Assembly: GCF_007483685.1 (NCBI RefSeq)
Contig: NZ_VMKN01000001.1
Coordinates: forward strand, 2,282,393 to 2,346,392
Origin: Litoribacter populi
GTDB lineage: Bacteria > Bacteroidota > Bacteroidia > Cytophagales > Cyclobacteriaceae
Length of the DNA stretch: 64,000 bases
Direction of reading: 5' to 3'
Positions within the stretch are counted from its first letter, which is position 1. Every line of letters begins with the position of its first letter. This document shows positions 1 through 7,714 of the stretch, one piece after another. The notes below the pieces were generated by a model, which searched no databases, was not told where the DNA came from, and saw only the letters and a program-made list of their open reading frames with translations. A program made the position numbers and the translations under genes.

Positions 1-174
1 AGCTACCTTCTCTAGTATTGCCTTCCTTTCGAAAGCGGGAATCCATTTAGATTTATCCAAAAATAGATTATGGGCGATTTGCAAGGTTTTTTCGACTTCA
101 TCTTTACCCACCATGGAGATTTCCGTGATTAATGATTGGTCGTATGGAGCGTAAACCTTTAATTTTTTGCTCAT
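1..174 (-). CDS. Aldehyde dehydrogenase, N-terminal fragment (runs off window)
   Basis: Only the first 58 codons are present; the gene continues beyond base 1. The translation begins MSKKLKVYAPYDQ and goes on with a segment resembling the start of NAD(P)-dependent aldehyde dehydrogenases (…EKTLQIAH…W…ERKAILEKVA), the region before the Rossmann fold. The catalytic Cys and Glu would lie outside the window, so activity cannot be judged. The start codon overlaps the stop of the upstream ThDP enzyme by 4 bases (ATGA), indicating translational coupling and a joint function. Family call from the N-terminal pattern only; moderately sure. Confidence 0.7.
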   Translation of the reverse strand, partial: MSKKLKVYAPYDQSLITEISMVGKDEVEKTLQIAHNLFLDKSKWIPAFERKAILEKVA

Positions 175-1811
175 AGTTCTTTTGATTTTTCTTTAAGTTT
201 CACATTTAGTATAGGGTGATTTAGAGAGTAGTCCACCGGTAGATCAATGATTTTTACACCGTCTATTTCCAGACACTTGTACAAAATCTCCTGAAACTCC
301 TGGTCATTGCTTGGTCTGAACCCTTTGGCCCCATAACTTTCGGCATATTTGATAAAGTCTGGGTTTTTGTAATCCAATCCAAAATCGGCAAAACCCATGT
401 CTTCCTGTTTCCATTTGATCATACCATATGCTTCATCATTCAGTATGATTGCGGTTAGATTTAGGTTCAAGCGTACTGCCGTTTCCAATTCCTGAGAGTT
501 CATCATGAAGCCACCGTCTCCGCATAGGGTCACAACTTTTCTGTCCGGATAAACTATGTTGACCGCCATAGCTGAAGGAAGCCCAGCGCCCATAGATGCC
601 AGGGCATTGTCTAATATCAATGTATTGGGTTTATGGCAGGTGTAATTTCGGGCGAACCACAGTTTGTAAATACCATTATCGAGGGTAATGATGTCTTCCG
701 AAGCTAATTTTTCTCTCAGAATATGGATCAATCGCTGGGGAAGCATTGGGAAGCGCTCATCCTTAACATATTTGCTGAGATGTTGGTCCACTTCTTCTTT
801 GACTTTTTTATAAAATGAAAAATCCCAAGAATCCTGTTTTTGCACTTCGTCTGACAGTTTGCGAACCGCACTTGTAATGTCACCGACCACATTGTGTTGG
901 GGGAAGTAAACCGGGTCAACCTCTGCTGGATCGAAGTTCACATGAATGACTTTTTTGCCACCTTTTTCCATAAAGAAAGGTGGCTTTTCGATAACATCAT
1001 GTCCCACGTTGATGATAAGATCTGCTTCCTCTATTCCGGCATGAAGAAAGTCATTGCTGGACAAGGCTGCGGTGCCGAGATATTGCTCATGCCTTTCGTC
1101 GATCACACCTTTTCCCATTTGAGTGGTAAAGAAATATATGCCGGTATGATCTACGAATTCCCTTAAGGCTTCACAAGTGATTTTCCTGTTTGCTCCTGCT
1201 CCGATAAGGAGAAGGGGTTTCTTGGAGGCCTGTATCATTTCTACAGCTTTTGCAATGGCCTTATCATCTGGTTTGGGGATGATATGGCCGACCACTTCGA
1301 AAATATTCTCTTCGCACTCCTCCTGGGCTATGTCTTCCGGAAATTCAAGGTGGACCGCTCCGGGTTTTTCTTCGATTGCCAGGCGGAAAGCTTCCCGAAT
1401 ATTGGAGCTGATGACATTGGAATCCACGATCTGTTTGGTGAATTTGGTCACCGGTCCCATCATTTCAACCACATCTATAATTTGAAAGCGTGCCTGTTTA
1501 CTTTTCTTGATTGGTTTTTGACCGGTGATCATGACCATGGGCATACCTCCAAGCTGGGCATAGGCTGCTGGGGTCATCAAGTTTGTAGCTCCTGGGCCAA
1601 GTGTGGCCAGACAGACGCCAGGTTTACCCGTCAACCGCCCATATGTGGCGGCCATAAATCCCGCTCCCTGCTCGTGTCGGGTTAGGATAAGTTTGATGCT
1701 GGAGTCTTTGAGGGATTCGAGGAAATCCAGATTTTCCTCACCTGGAACGCTAAAAATATATTCAACCCCTTCGTTTTCAAGGGCTTTTACAAATAGGTCT
1801 GAGGCTTTCAT
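171..1811 (-). CDS. Acetolactate synthase-like ThDP-dependent enzyme, large subunit
   Basis: A 546-aa thiamine-diphosphate enzyme with the usual three-domain order: the N-terminal Pyr domain carries the catalytic-Glu motif RHEQGAGFMA (about residue 45), the middle domain has GAGANRK, and the C-terminal PP domain has the ThDP/Mg motif GDGGF with a downstream Asn (LND). Length fits the acetohydroxyacid synthase/AlsS family, which joins two pyruvates to acetolactate. No small regulatory subunit (ilvN) is adjacent; instead the stop codon overlaps an aldehyde dehydrogenase start. A catabolic role, such as 2-oxoacid decarboxylation followed by aldehyde oxidation, is therefore possible. Family is certain, exact substrate is not. 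Likely cytoplasmic. Confidence 0.85.
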   Translation of the reverse strand: MKASDLFVKALENEGVEYIFSVPGEENLDFLESLKDSSIKLILTRHEQGAGFMAATYGRLTGKPGVCLATLGPGATNLMTPAAYAQLGGMPMVMITGQKPIKKSKQARFQIIDVVEMMGPVTKFTKQIVDSNVISSNIREAFRLAIEEKPGAVHLEFPEDIAQEECEENIFEVVGHIIPKPDDKAIAKAVEMIQASKKPLLLIGAGANRKITCEALREFVDHTGIYFFTTQMGKGVIDERHEQYLGTAALSSNDFLHAGIEEADLIINVGHDVIEKPPFFMEKGGKKVIHVNFDPAEVDPVYFPQHNVVGDITSAVRKLSDEVQKQDSWDFSFYKKVKEEVDQHLSKYVKDERFPMLPQRLIHILREKLASEDIITLDNGIYKLWFARNYTCHKPNTLILDNALASMGAGLPSAMAVNIVYPDRKVVTLCGDGGFMMNSQELETAVRLNLNLTAIILNDEAYGMIKWKQEDMGFADFGLDYKNPDFIKYAESYGAKGFRPSNDQEFQEILYKCLEIDGVKIIDLPVDYSLNHPILNVKLKEKSKEL

Positions 1812-1958
1812 TTAGTGGTTTTTTTAAATTGAGGTTGACGTATGAACTATGTCAGATAACGGATGACAGATGACCGATGTCTGCTGCTATCCGCTTGCAC
1901 TGGATGGCAGATATATGTATAAGTGATTTGGAAGGTGAAATGATTTGGGAAATGTAAG

Positions 1959-2100
1959 AAACCTGTTTGGTTTAAATCAATTTTTACGAAAATACTAGGT
2001 GTTTTGATGGGAATAAACCTGCCAGGTTTAAATCAAATATCACGAAAAATTGGATGGTTTCAGTTTTAATCAAATATTCACGAAAACCTGGCAGGTTTAA
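1959..2100. repeat. Three degenerate direct repeats ending in a palindrome
   Basis: The 303-base gap 1812-2114 contains no gene. It holds three imperfect copies of a unit with core gtttaaatcaa-(5-6 nt)-cacgaaaa, near 1969-1991, 2026-2049 and 2064-2085. The first two are preceded by aaacctg. The array ends in the palindrome AAACCTGGCAGGTTT (2085-2098). Bases 1845-1885 also carry a gatgacagatgaccgat string like one near 47770. Function unknown; possibly operator-like sites or a small interspersed repeat. The palindrome could help end transcription from the gene to its right. Confidence 0.5.
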
Positions 2101-2114
2101 TTTTTCAACAAGTT

Positions 2115-2405
2115 TTATGATCCAGCAATTGGCGAATTGAAAATACCAACTGCCAGTTCCGCCCAAACTAGAAAAAAGGCCAGCAAAATGATGGCGCAAA
2201 CGGCCAATCGATGGGTAGCTTTCTGTAATTTCCGGAGGGCCCACTCAACTCCTAAGCCTGTAGAGAAAAGTAAGATTCCGGCGATAATGAAGTCGGACGC
2301 TGTCCAGAACACCTCATCTGTAAACTGCATGGCTACTAAAGGTAGCATTAGAATTAGAACTGCGGAAGAAAGTATTACCACAAGTCTAGTGTTATTGTTT
2401 TTCAT
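2115..2405 (-). CDS. Small three-helix membrane protein, unknown function
   Basis: A 96-aa protein with three hydrophobic segments (about residues 8-27, 36-53 and 67-90) and a short basic stretch (RKLQKATHR) between the second and third helices. It lacks a cleavable signal peptide or any catalytic motif I recognise. It stands alone: the upstream neighbour is divergent and the gap on the downstream side carries short repeats. Length and hydrophobic layout make it a credible gene; the overlapping frames are shadows. Inner-membrane location is inferred from the helices. No function is proposed. Confidence 0.65.
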   Translation of the reverse strand: MKNNNTRLVVILSSAVLILMLPLVAMQFTDEVFWTASDFIIAGILLFSTGLGVEWALRKLQKATHRLAVCAIILLAFFLVWAELAVGIFNSPIAGS

Positions 2406-2682
2406 GGCTTTGGGTGTATAAAACCATACAAAAGTTAATTATTTTTTTTCTTATTTGGAATAGATGAGAATTCAGGATTTTAATTCTTGCCTATCCTAAC
2501 AGTCAGAAGGACAAGGAGAAAAGACTTAAATATTAGCAGGTGAAATAGTTTGTGCAGAAACCCATAGCCAGGCAGGGTTTTTAGTAATTGATTGGTAATT
2601 TCAAAGTTTAATGTTTTATCACCAACTTTTTCATGGTTTTTGCATGATAAAGGTTTTGAATAAAATTAATTAAATTTTTACC

Positions 2683-3144
2683 ATGAAGACAATTATTCAG
2701 TTGACACCGAGAATTTATAAGTTGATCATGCTGCTTTTTGGCATCGGCAGTTTTGCTGCAGGCCTTTGGTTGCTTTCCAGGGAGCGGGTTTCCGACCTTA
2801 AGCTCTTGGTGGGGTCAGGTATGATGGTGACCGGGATATTGGTTGCCTTGATTCTTTTGTTGCTGTCCCGTCCGAATAATTTCCTTACCCCTAAGATTCG
2901 ATTCGGCAGCCAAGGTATAATTATCAAGAGAAACATGTTCTTTGGCAAAAACTATATTCCATGGGAAGAGGTACGGAGCCTGCAACTCAATGAATTTGAG
3001 CTGTGTATCAAAGCTTCGGAGGATAAAAATGATTATCAGGTTCAAATTCCAAGAGATCTGTATGTATGGGATGATCTACACCGCATTCTTAGCCTTACAG
3101 CCGATGGTAGGAAGATTCCGTTGAATGTGGAGAAAACGGGGTGA
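2683..3144 (+). CDS. Two-helix membrane protein with PH-like domain
   Basis: A 153-aa protein with two transmembrane helices (about residues 14-31 and 39-61), then a soluble C-terminal part rich in beta strands. The pattern GSQGIIIKR…IPWEEVRSLQL… resembles bacterial PH-like domains attached to membrane anchors (the 'IPW-E-V' strand is typical). No enzyme motifs. The first helix lacks a signal-peptidase site, so it is probably an inner-membrane protein with its PH-like domain in the cytoplasm. Monocistronic, followed by a repeat-rich gap. The domain assignment rests on pattern only and the specific role is unknown. Confidence 0.65.
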   Translation: MKTIIQLTPRIYKLIMLLFGIGSFAAGLWLLSRERVSDLKLLVGSGMMVTGILVALILLLLSRPNNFLTPKIRFGSQGIIIKRNMFFGKNYIPWEEVRSLQLNEFELCIKASEDKNDYQVQIPRDLYVWDDLHRILSLTADGRKIPLNVEKTG

Positions 3145-3600
3145 AGGGAAGTACGAAGTACGAAGTGGGAGGTACGAAGTGACCCCGAGTTTAGGAGTAA
3201 ACAACACATTAACCACAGAGCCACTGAGGGCATAGAGAAAATACAAAATAAAAAAAATATAAATCGCACAGGGCACTAAGGAACGCAAAGGTAAAAAGGA
3301 AGATTTTTTGATAAAAGTTATTGCCACGAATGCGCTAATTGGGAAGGGATGAAATAAGGAAATAGGGAGATATATTGAAATATTAATCGTGCATTAGTGG
3401 CTATTTTTTTGAATAACTGGTTCAGATTGCTTCACCCGGCAGTTTGAAAAATATTATTGCGCCGGGTTCGCAATGACGCACAATTGGCCTAGGAAAGCAG
3501 ATCGTCATGCGGTGTACTTAGTACTTTGTACCTGGTACTTAGTACCAAAATAATAATGAATGATGAATGGTGAATTAATGAATAATGAAGTGAACTTACG
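3145..3600. repeat. 456-base gene-free region made of several short repeat families
   Basis: No credible gene. Pieces in order: tacgaagt-type tandem copies (about 3148-3181); an AACCACAGAG-CCACTGAGGGC segment (3211-3231) and a diverged relative GCACAGGGCACTAAGGAACG (3266-3285); GCCACGAATGCGCTAATT (3323-3340) with an inverted partner ending near 3400; a palindromic element 3424-3478 starting AGATTGCTTC and ending CGCAATGACG, with a 7-bp stem ACCCGGC/GCCGGGT (3434-3440, 3461-3467); gtacttagtac-type direct copies (3513-3546); and an aatgatgaatggtgaat string (3553-3590). The first two kinds resemble intergenic repeats familiar from many environmental bacteria. Relatives occur near 34496, 7207 and 47757. 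Confidence 0.7.
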
Positions 3601-4503
3601 TTACACTAAAACGTACCAAAACGCCAGCGTCACCATCCCCACCAATAATCCAAAACTGACCATTAGTGAAGCTAACCGTGGATTAAGGTTGTAGGAAATA
3701 GCTACGATGGAGCCGGTAATCATGGGAGGCATGGCGGCTTCCATAACGGTGACTTTGTAGACTATCCCTTCAAAGTTTAATAAGCTTCCGACCGCAAGCC
3801 AAATAATAAATGGGGCTAATAAAAGGGAATAAGCTAAACCGAGCCATAGCTTTTTTTCCTTTAGGTCGTTTACTGCGAGTTTCACTTGCATGCCTACCGA
3901 AATTAAGGCTACGGGACTCAAGGTCCAGGCGAGAAGATCCAACATATCTGCAAAATTTCCTCTTGCTTCCAAATTGAAAATGCCCATTACCAAGGCTAAA
4001 AAGAAGAAAAGAAATGGAGGAAAGAGTAATATTTTTCTACTGATATCCCGCTTTCTCAACTTTTTGTCACCATATAAAGCGGCAACTACTACAGCAAGGC
4101 TACTTACAATCAAGAAGGATCCTGGTTGATCTACTAAAAAGGCTATTTTTAACCCTTCAGAACCGTATAATGCTTCGATGATGGGGAATCCAAGAAAGGA
4201 AGTATTTGATAGGCCTGCAGTGAGAATTAGGCAACCTGTTGTGGATTTTTTCCAGCTAAATCTTTTTCCCAAATAACCAAAAAGCATCCAACTTACCAAA
4301 AACGAAAGCCATGCTGAAAGTGCTGGCAAGGCGAGTTCAGGACTCCATTCGATAGCAGGCAGATAACGCAACGCAACCGCAGGCAGGACCAGATAGATAA
4401 GGTACCAGTTTAGGTAACTTGGGGTCTGGGCCGGCAATATTCTTGATCGGCTGAGGGCTAAACCTAGTCCTAAAAAGAAAAATACCAAAAGAATATTGGT
4501 CAC
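3601..4503 (-). CDS. AEC family transporter (auxin efflux carrier-like)
   Basis: A 300-aa, very hydrophobic protein with about ten predicted transmembrane helices, the usual size and layout of the AEC/Mem_trans family (bile/auxin carrier-like fold). Recognisable family features are the N-terminal helix, the central TAGLSNTSFLGFPI segment (conserved GN/S…G.P crossover motif) and a second Pro-rich region near the C-terminus (AAMPPMITGSIVA). Such transporters export or import small organic acids; the substrate cannot be read from sequence. Inner membrane. The downstream side is the repeat-filled gap; the gene to its right is divergent, so it is likely monocistronic. Confidence 0.88.
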   Translation of the reverse strand: MTNILLVFFFLGLGLALSRSRILPAQTPSYLNWYLIYLVLPAVALRYLPAIEWSPELALPALSAWLSFLVSWMLFGYLGKRFSWKKSTTGCLILTAGLSNTSFLGFPIIEALYGSEGLKIAFLVDQPGSFLIVSSLAVVVAALYGDKKLRKRDISRKILLFPPFLFFFLALVMGIFNLEARGNFADMLDLLAWTLSPVALISVGMQVKLAVNDLKEKKLWLGLAYSLLLAPFIIWLAVGSLLNFEGIVYKVTVMEAAMPPMITGSIVAISYNLNPRLASLMVSFGLLVGMVTLAFWYVLV

Positions 4504-4674
4504 GGTTTACTGTTTTATACTTTTTGGATGGTATCGAAAGATTAAGTAGGCAAAGTTAAATTTTTAATTGAATTTTAGAGACTTTCTTGATGATTCCTAT
4601 TTGATGTACCCTTTATTAAAACAATGGATACTGGCAGTGGTTTAATTACATTAATAGGACAAACCAGATTTTTT

Positions 4675-5433
4675 ATGATGAAGAAAAGTAAGGAAGAATT
4701 TACTCCATTGGCTCGTCCGGATGAAAAGGAGTTTTTTGCTGGTCCACAGAGTAGAATCAAGGATTTTAAGTTTGCCCTTAAAGTAATGAGGGAATTCGTA
4801 AAAGGATTTCGGACCCTTCACTTTGTGGGTCCGTGTATAACAGTTTTCGGGTCTGCAAGATTCGAGGAAAAAGATGAATATTATCAGCTCGGAATGAATG
4901 TAGGACAGCGACTGAGCAAGATGGGCTTTACCGTCATGACAGGTGGCGGCCCTGGAATCATGGAGGCTGCCAATCGTGGTGCCAAGGAATTTGGAGGCAG
5001 ATCAGTGGGCTGCAATATCGTACTCCCATTTGAGCAACATCCTAATCCGTATTTGGACAGATATATGAACTTCAATTACTTTTTTGTTAGAAAAGTCCTG
5101 CTATCTAAATACAGTTATGGATTTGTGGTGTTACCTGGTGGGTTTGGTACTTTGGATGAATTTTTTGAAGCTTTGACTTTGATCCAGACCAGGGTGATGC
5201 GGTCATTTCCAGTTGTGTTGATGTGCAGTGATTTTCACACGAAGATTTATGAGCATATTAAGTTTATGGCAGAATATGGCACTATTAAAAAGGAGGACTT
5301 GAAGTTGTTTTTGCTGACCGACAGCGTGGATGATATGGAAGACCATATTTATCACTATGCAGTAAAGGGGTTTAATTTGAAGCCAAGATCAAAGGTAACA
5401 CCTACTTCTTGGCTGGGTGAAAAAGGAGTATGA
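4675..5433 (+). CDS. LOG family protein (TIGR00730-type nucleoside 5'-monophosphate phosphoribohydrolase)
   Basis: Contains the two LOG-family signatures, GGGPGIMEAANRGA and PGGFGTLDEFFE, with the catalytic Arg/Glu pair in their usual places. Family members hydrolyse nucleoside monophosphates to base and ribose 5-phosphate; the plant members activate cytokinins. An upstream in-frame ATG exists at 4624, but the 17 added residues are not conserved-looking, so I prefer the MMKKSKEEF start at 4675. Cytoplasmic. It lies 30 bases upstream of a CbpA-type co-chaperone on the same strand and is probably its operon partner. Substrate unproven. Confidence 0.85.
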   Translation: MMKKSKEEFTPLARPDEKEFFAGPQSRIKDFKFALKVMREFVKGFRTLHFVGPCITVFGSARFEEKDEYYQLGMNVGQRLSKMGFTVMTGGGPGIMEAANRGAKEFGGRSVGCNIVLPFEQHPNPYLDRYMNFNYFFVRKVLLSKYSYGFVVLPGGFGTLDEFFEALTLIQTRVMRSFPVVLMCSDFHTKIYEHIKFMAEYGTIKKEDLKLFLLTDSVDDMEDHIYHYAVKGFNLKPRSKVTPTSWLGEKGV

Positions 5434-5463
5434 CTACTAAATGAAAATTGATGAAAATAAGCT

Positions 5464-6375
5464 ATGGATTTCATTGATTATTATAAGATTTTAGAGCTCG
5501 ACAAAAAGGCAAGTGAGAGTGATATAAAGAAGGCCTACAGGAGGTTGGCACGCAAGTACCATCCAGATCTCAATCCTAGAGACAAGTCTGCAGAGGACAA
5601 GTTTAAGCAAGTAAATGAGGCCAATGAGGTGTTAAGTGATCCGGAGAAAAGGAAAAAATATGATCGATATGGTAAGGATTGGAGACATGCTGATGCTTTT
5701 GAAAAAGAACAGTCCCAGCGTAAAACCTATGCTTCTGGCGGAGAACAACGTGCTTATTCTGGACATTATACTGAAGAGGATTTTTCAGAGTTTTTCAATT
5801 CTATGTTCGGAGGACAGGGGAGTCGTTTTTCTAAGGCAGGTGGAAGTGCTGGTGTAAAATATAAAGGTGCAGACTACAAGGCCGAACTTCACTTAAATTT
5901 GACCGATATATTGGAGACAAAGAAACATACCTTGACCGTAAATGAAAAGCAAATCCGAATTACAGTACCAGCAGGAATTTCAGACGAGCAAACCATTAAG
6001 ATTAGAGGTTATGGAGGGGAAGGTATTAATGGGGGGCCGAATGGTGACCTTTATATAACCTTCAAAATTAGCAATGATACGGATTTTGTTAGAGATGGAG
6101 ATCATTTATATGGCAAGTTTGATGTTGATCTGTTTACAGCTGTCCTTGGGGGAGAAGTAATCATTCCTACACTTAAAAGCAAGGTAAAGGTCAAAATTAA
6201 GCCTGGTACTCAATCAGGATCAACTATTCGATTGAAAGAAAAAGGATTTCCTAAGTACAAGATGGAAAACCAATTTGGAGACTTATATGTGGAATTACAG
6301 GTCAAAATTCCTGAAAATTTGACTGAGTCACAAAAGGAGTTGTTTTATAAGTTAAAAGAAATCAGTCATGGATAG
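5464..6375 (+). CDS. cbpA: DnaJ-class co-chaperone, CbpA-type
   Basis: A 303-aa J-domain protein. Residues 5-70 form the J domain with the HPD motif (YHPDLNP) that stimulates DnaK ATPase; a Gly/Ser/Phe-rich linker follows (about 85-130), then the two beta-sandwich substrate-binding domains (about 135-300). The Cys-rich zinc finger of true DnaJ is absent, which places it with CbpA/DjlA-like curved-DNA-binding co-chaperones. Its last 8 bases overlap the next gene, a CbpM-like modulator, a pairing typical of CbpA. Cytoplasmic. Confidence 0.92.
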   Translation: MDFIDYYKILELDKKASESDIKKAYRRLARKYHPDLNPRDKSAEDKFKQVNEANEVLSDPEKRKKYDRYGKDWRHADAFEKEQSQRKTYASGGEQRAYSGHYTEEDFSEFFNSMFGGQGSRFSKAGGSAGVKYKGADYKAELHLNLTDILETKKHTLTVNEKQIRITVPAGISDEQTIKIRGYGGEGINGGPNGDLYITFKISNDTDFVRDGDHLYGKFDVDLFTAVLGGEVIIPTLKSKVKVKIKPGTQSGSTIRLKEKGFPKYKMENQFGDLYVELQVKIPENLTESQKELFYKLKEISHG

Positions 6376-6661
6376 AAATAGAAACGAATTGATAACCCTC
6401 CGAAGTTTTTGTCACTTTCATGAAATAGAAGTTTCTTTTGTAATTCAAGTGCAGGAAGAGGGGCTTTTGGAGTTGTTACAAATAGAAGAGGAGACCTTCA
6501 TTCGGGAGGAAGAATTGAGCAAATTGGAAAGGATGGTCAGGTTATACAAGCAACTTCGTATCAACGCTGAAGGAATTGGGGCTATAATGCAATTATTGGA
6601 GAAAATTGAAGCACTCGAAGTGGAGAATGAGATGTTGAAGAAAAAGCTAAGCGATAAGTGA
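6368..6661 (+). CDS. cbpM: Chaperone modulator CbpM-like (MerR-type helix-turn-helix fold)
   Basis: A 97-aa acidic protein: N-terminal segment with a MerR-like pattern ([17 protein letters not shown]…), a middle helix pair ([20 protein letters not shown], which reads like the CbpM 'R-L..LHVN' helix) and a C-terminal coiled coil (about 70-96). In characterised systems CbpM binds the J domain of CbpA and blocks its action on DnaK. The overlap with the upstream gene (start codon inside its last codons) makes translational coupling likely, giving a fixed co-chaperone to inhibitor ratio. Family identification rests on size, pattern and context. Confidence 0.85.
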   Translation: MDRNRNELITLRSFCHFHEIEVSFVIQVQEEGLLELLQIEEETFIREEELSKLERMVRLYKQLRINAEGIGAIMQLLEKIEALEVENEMLKKKLSDK

Positions 6662-6705
6662 AAAGGGAAAGATTTTCATCTACTTACCTCTTACTTCTAA
6701 CTATT

Positions 6706-7146
6706 TCAATCAACCCCAATATCCTCATTCCACAGCTCGGGTTTTTCCTCGATGAATTGGCGCATCATCTGGATCGTAGCTGGATCTTGGATTACCTCTA
6801 CTTCTACTCCGTTATTTCTGAGGTGATCTTCGGCACCCAGAAAGTTTTGGTTTTCACCCACAATCACTTTGGGAATGCCATAAAGTAAAATTGCACCCGT
6901 GCACATAGGGCAGGGGGATAGGGTGGTGTAGATGACTGAATTTTGGTAAACTGAAGCAGGCTGCCTTCCGGCATTTTCCAAGGCATCCATTTCTCCGTGC
7001 AATACACAGCTGCCTTCTTGTACGCGTTTGTTGTGACCCTGACCTAAGATTTGGCCATTGAAAACCAAAACACTTCCGATTGGTATACCGCCTTCTTTCA
7101 ACCCTTTCTTTGCCTCCTTTAAGGCCTCTTTGTAGAATTCATCCAT
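6706..7146 (-). CDS. Nucleoside/cytosine deaminase-like zinc enzyme
   Basis: A 146-aa CDA-fold deaminase. The zinc and catalytic motifs are visible: HGEMDAL (His ligand plus proton-shuttle Glu) and SPCPMCTGA (two Cys ligands). The closest-looking group is the cytosine/nucleoside deaminase family that includes yeast cytosine deaminase, which is of the same length. The open frame continues 52 codons upstream, but that part is low-complexity and runs into the next gene, so I take MDEFYKEAL at 7146 as the start. Role: probably hydrolytic deamination of a free base or nucleoside in salvage; substrate not determinable. Cytoplasmic. Confidence 0.87.
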   Translation of the reverse strand: MDEFYKEALKEAKKGLKEGGIPIGSVLVFNGQILGQGHNKRVQEGSCVLHGEMDALENAGRQPASVYQNSVIYTTLSPCPMCTGAILLYGIPKVIVGENQNFLGAEDHLRNNGVEVEVIQDPATIQMMRQFIEEKPELWNEDIGVD

Positions 7147-7261
7147 AACCAAATATAGAGAAACTACATCGTAAGTAAAAAATTGGAAAAGGAAATTGAA
7201 AGTAAGAATGATGAATGAAGAATTGAGAGACTTTGAACCTAGTATATAGTATTTAAACTTT

Positions 7262-7468
7262 TTACCGCTTAACCAACCTATTTTTAGGCTTAGAAGACGC
7301 ATTTTTTACGTATCCAATAGCTATCATCGAAACAAATATGGGATGGATTGCCATGAAGGATTTTTGGGTAGAAGGTATGTCATAAAAAGCTAAAAGAAAA
7401 AGCTGCATACACAAGGTAACTCCTATTCCAAAAAGTCCAATGATAATTAAGGGATTAATCTTACTCAT
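7262..7468 (-). CDS. Hypothetical two-helix membrane protein
   Basis: A 68-aa protein with two hydrophobic segments (about residues 7-28 and 38-54) and a basic C-terminal tail (KNASSKPKNRLVKR), which by the positive-inside rule would be cytoplasmic. I do not recognise the family. It reads toward the deaminase 115 bases downstream, so the two could be co-transcribed. The presence of this frame argues against the longer deaminase start. Small and without homologue support, so only moderately secure. Confidence 0.45.
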   Translation of the reverse strand: MSKINPLIIIGLFGIGVTLCMQLFLLAFYDIPSTQKSFMAIHPIFVSMIAIGYVKNASSKPKNRLVKR

Positions 7469-7660
7469 TAATTAACAACTTTAAGTGATTTTATTAAGAT
7501 ATAATGTAAATTTAGCAAATAATTACAAATTTTTAAATTAAACGTTATAATTTATTTTTATTGTCAATATGGTAGCTTAAGGTATGAGGAACTTTAAATT
7601 GTGTGTTAATGTAAGTTTGGACCCTATAAATAAATAGAATCTGTAGTTGGGTATAAAAAT

Positions 7661-7693
7661 AAAAGGCCAATAGAAATTTTCCATTGGCCTTTT
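7661..7693 (-). terminator. Rho-independent terminator of the PAS-kinase operon
   Basis: A stem of about 11 bp (AAAAGGCCAAT / ATTGGCCTTTT) around a short loop lies just downstream of the REC-PAS gene stop at 7715. It is A/T flanked on both sides and so could work in either direction. It marks the end of the minus-strand operon that begins at 14892. Confidence 0.8.
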
Positions 7694-7714
7694 AAATATG
7701 ATGAGTGTAAGACT

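Noticed and set aside
1177-1485. Plus-strand frame inside the acetolactate synthase gene
   Set aside because: Shadow of the minus-strand gene, without own composition or motif.
3148-3181. CRISPR-like tandem repeats
   Set aside because: Units are only about 8 bases with no unique spacers and no cas genes.
6706-7302. Long 198-aa version of the deaminase
   Set aside because: The extra 52 residues are low-complexity, overlap the small membrane frame at 7262-7468 and lie before the recognisable fold; the 146-aa form matches family length.
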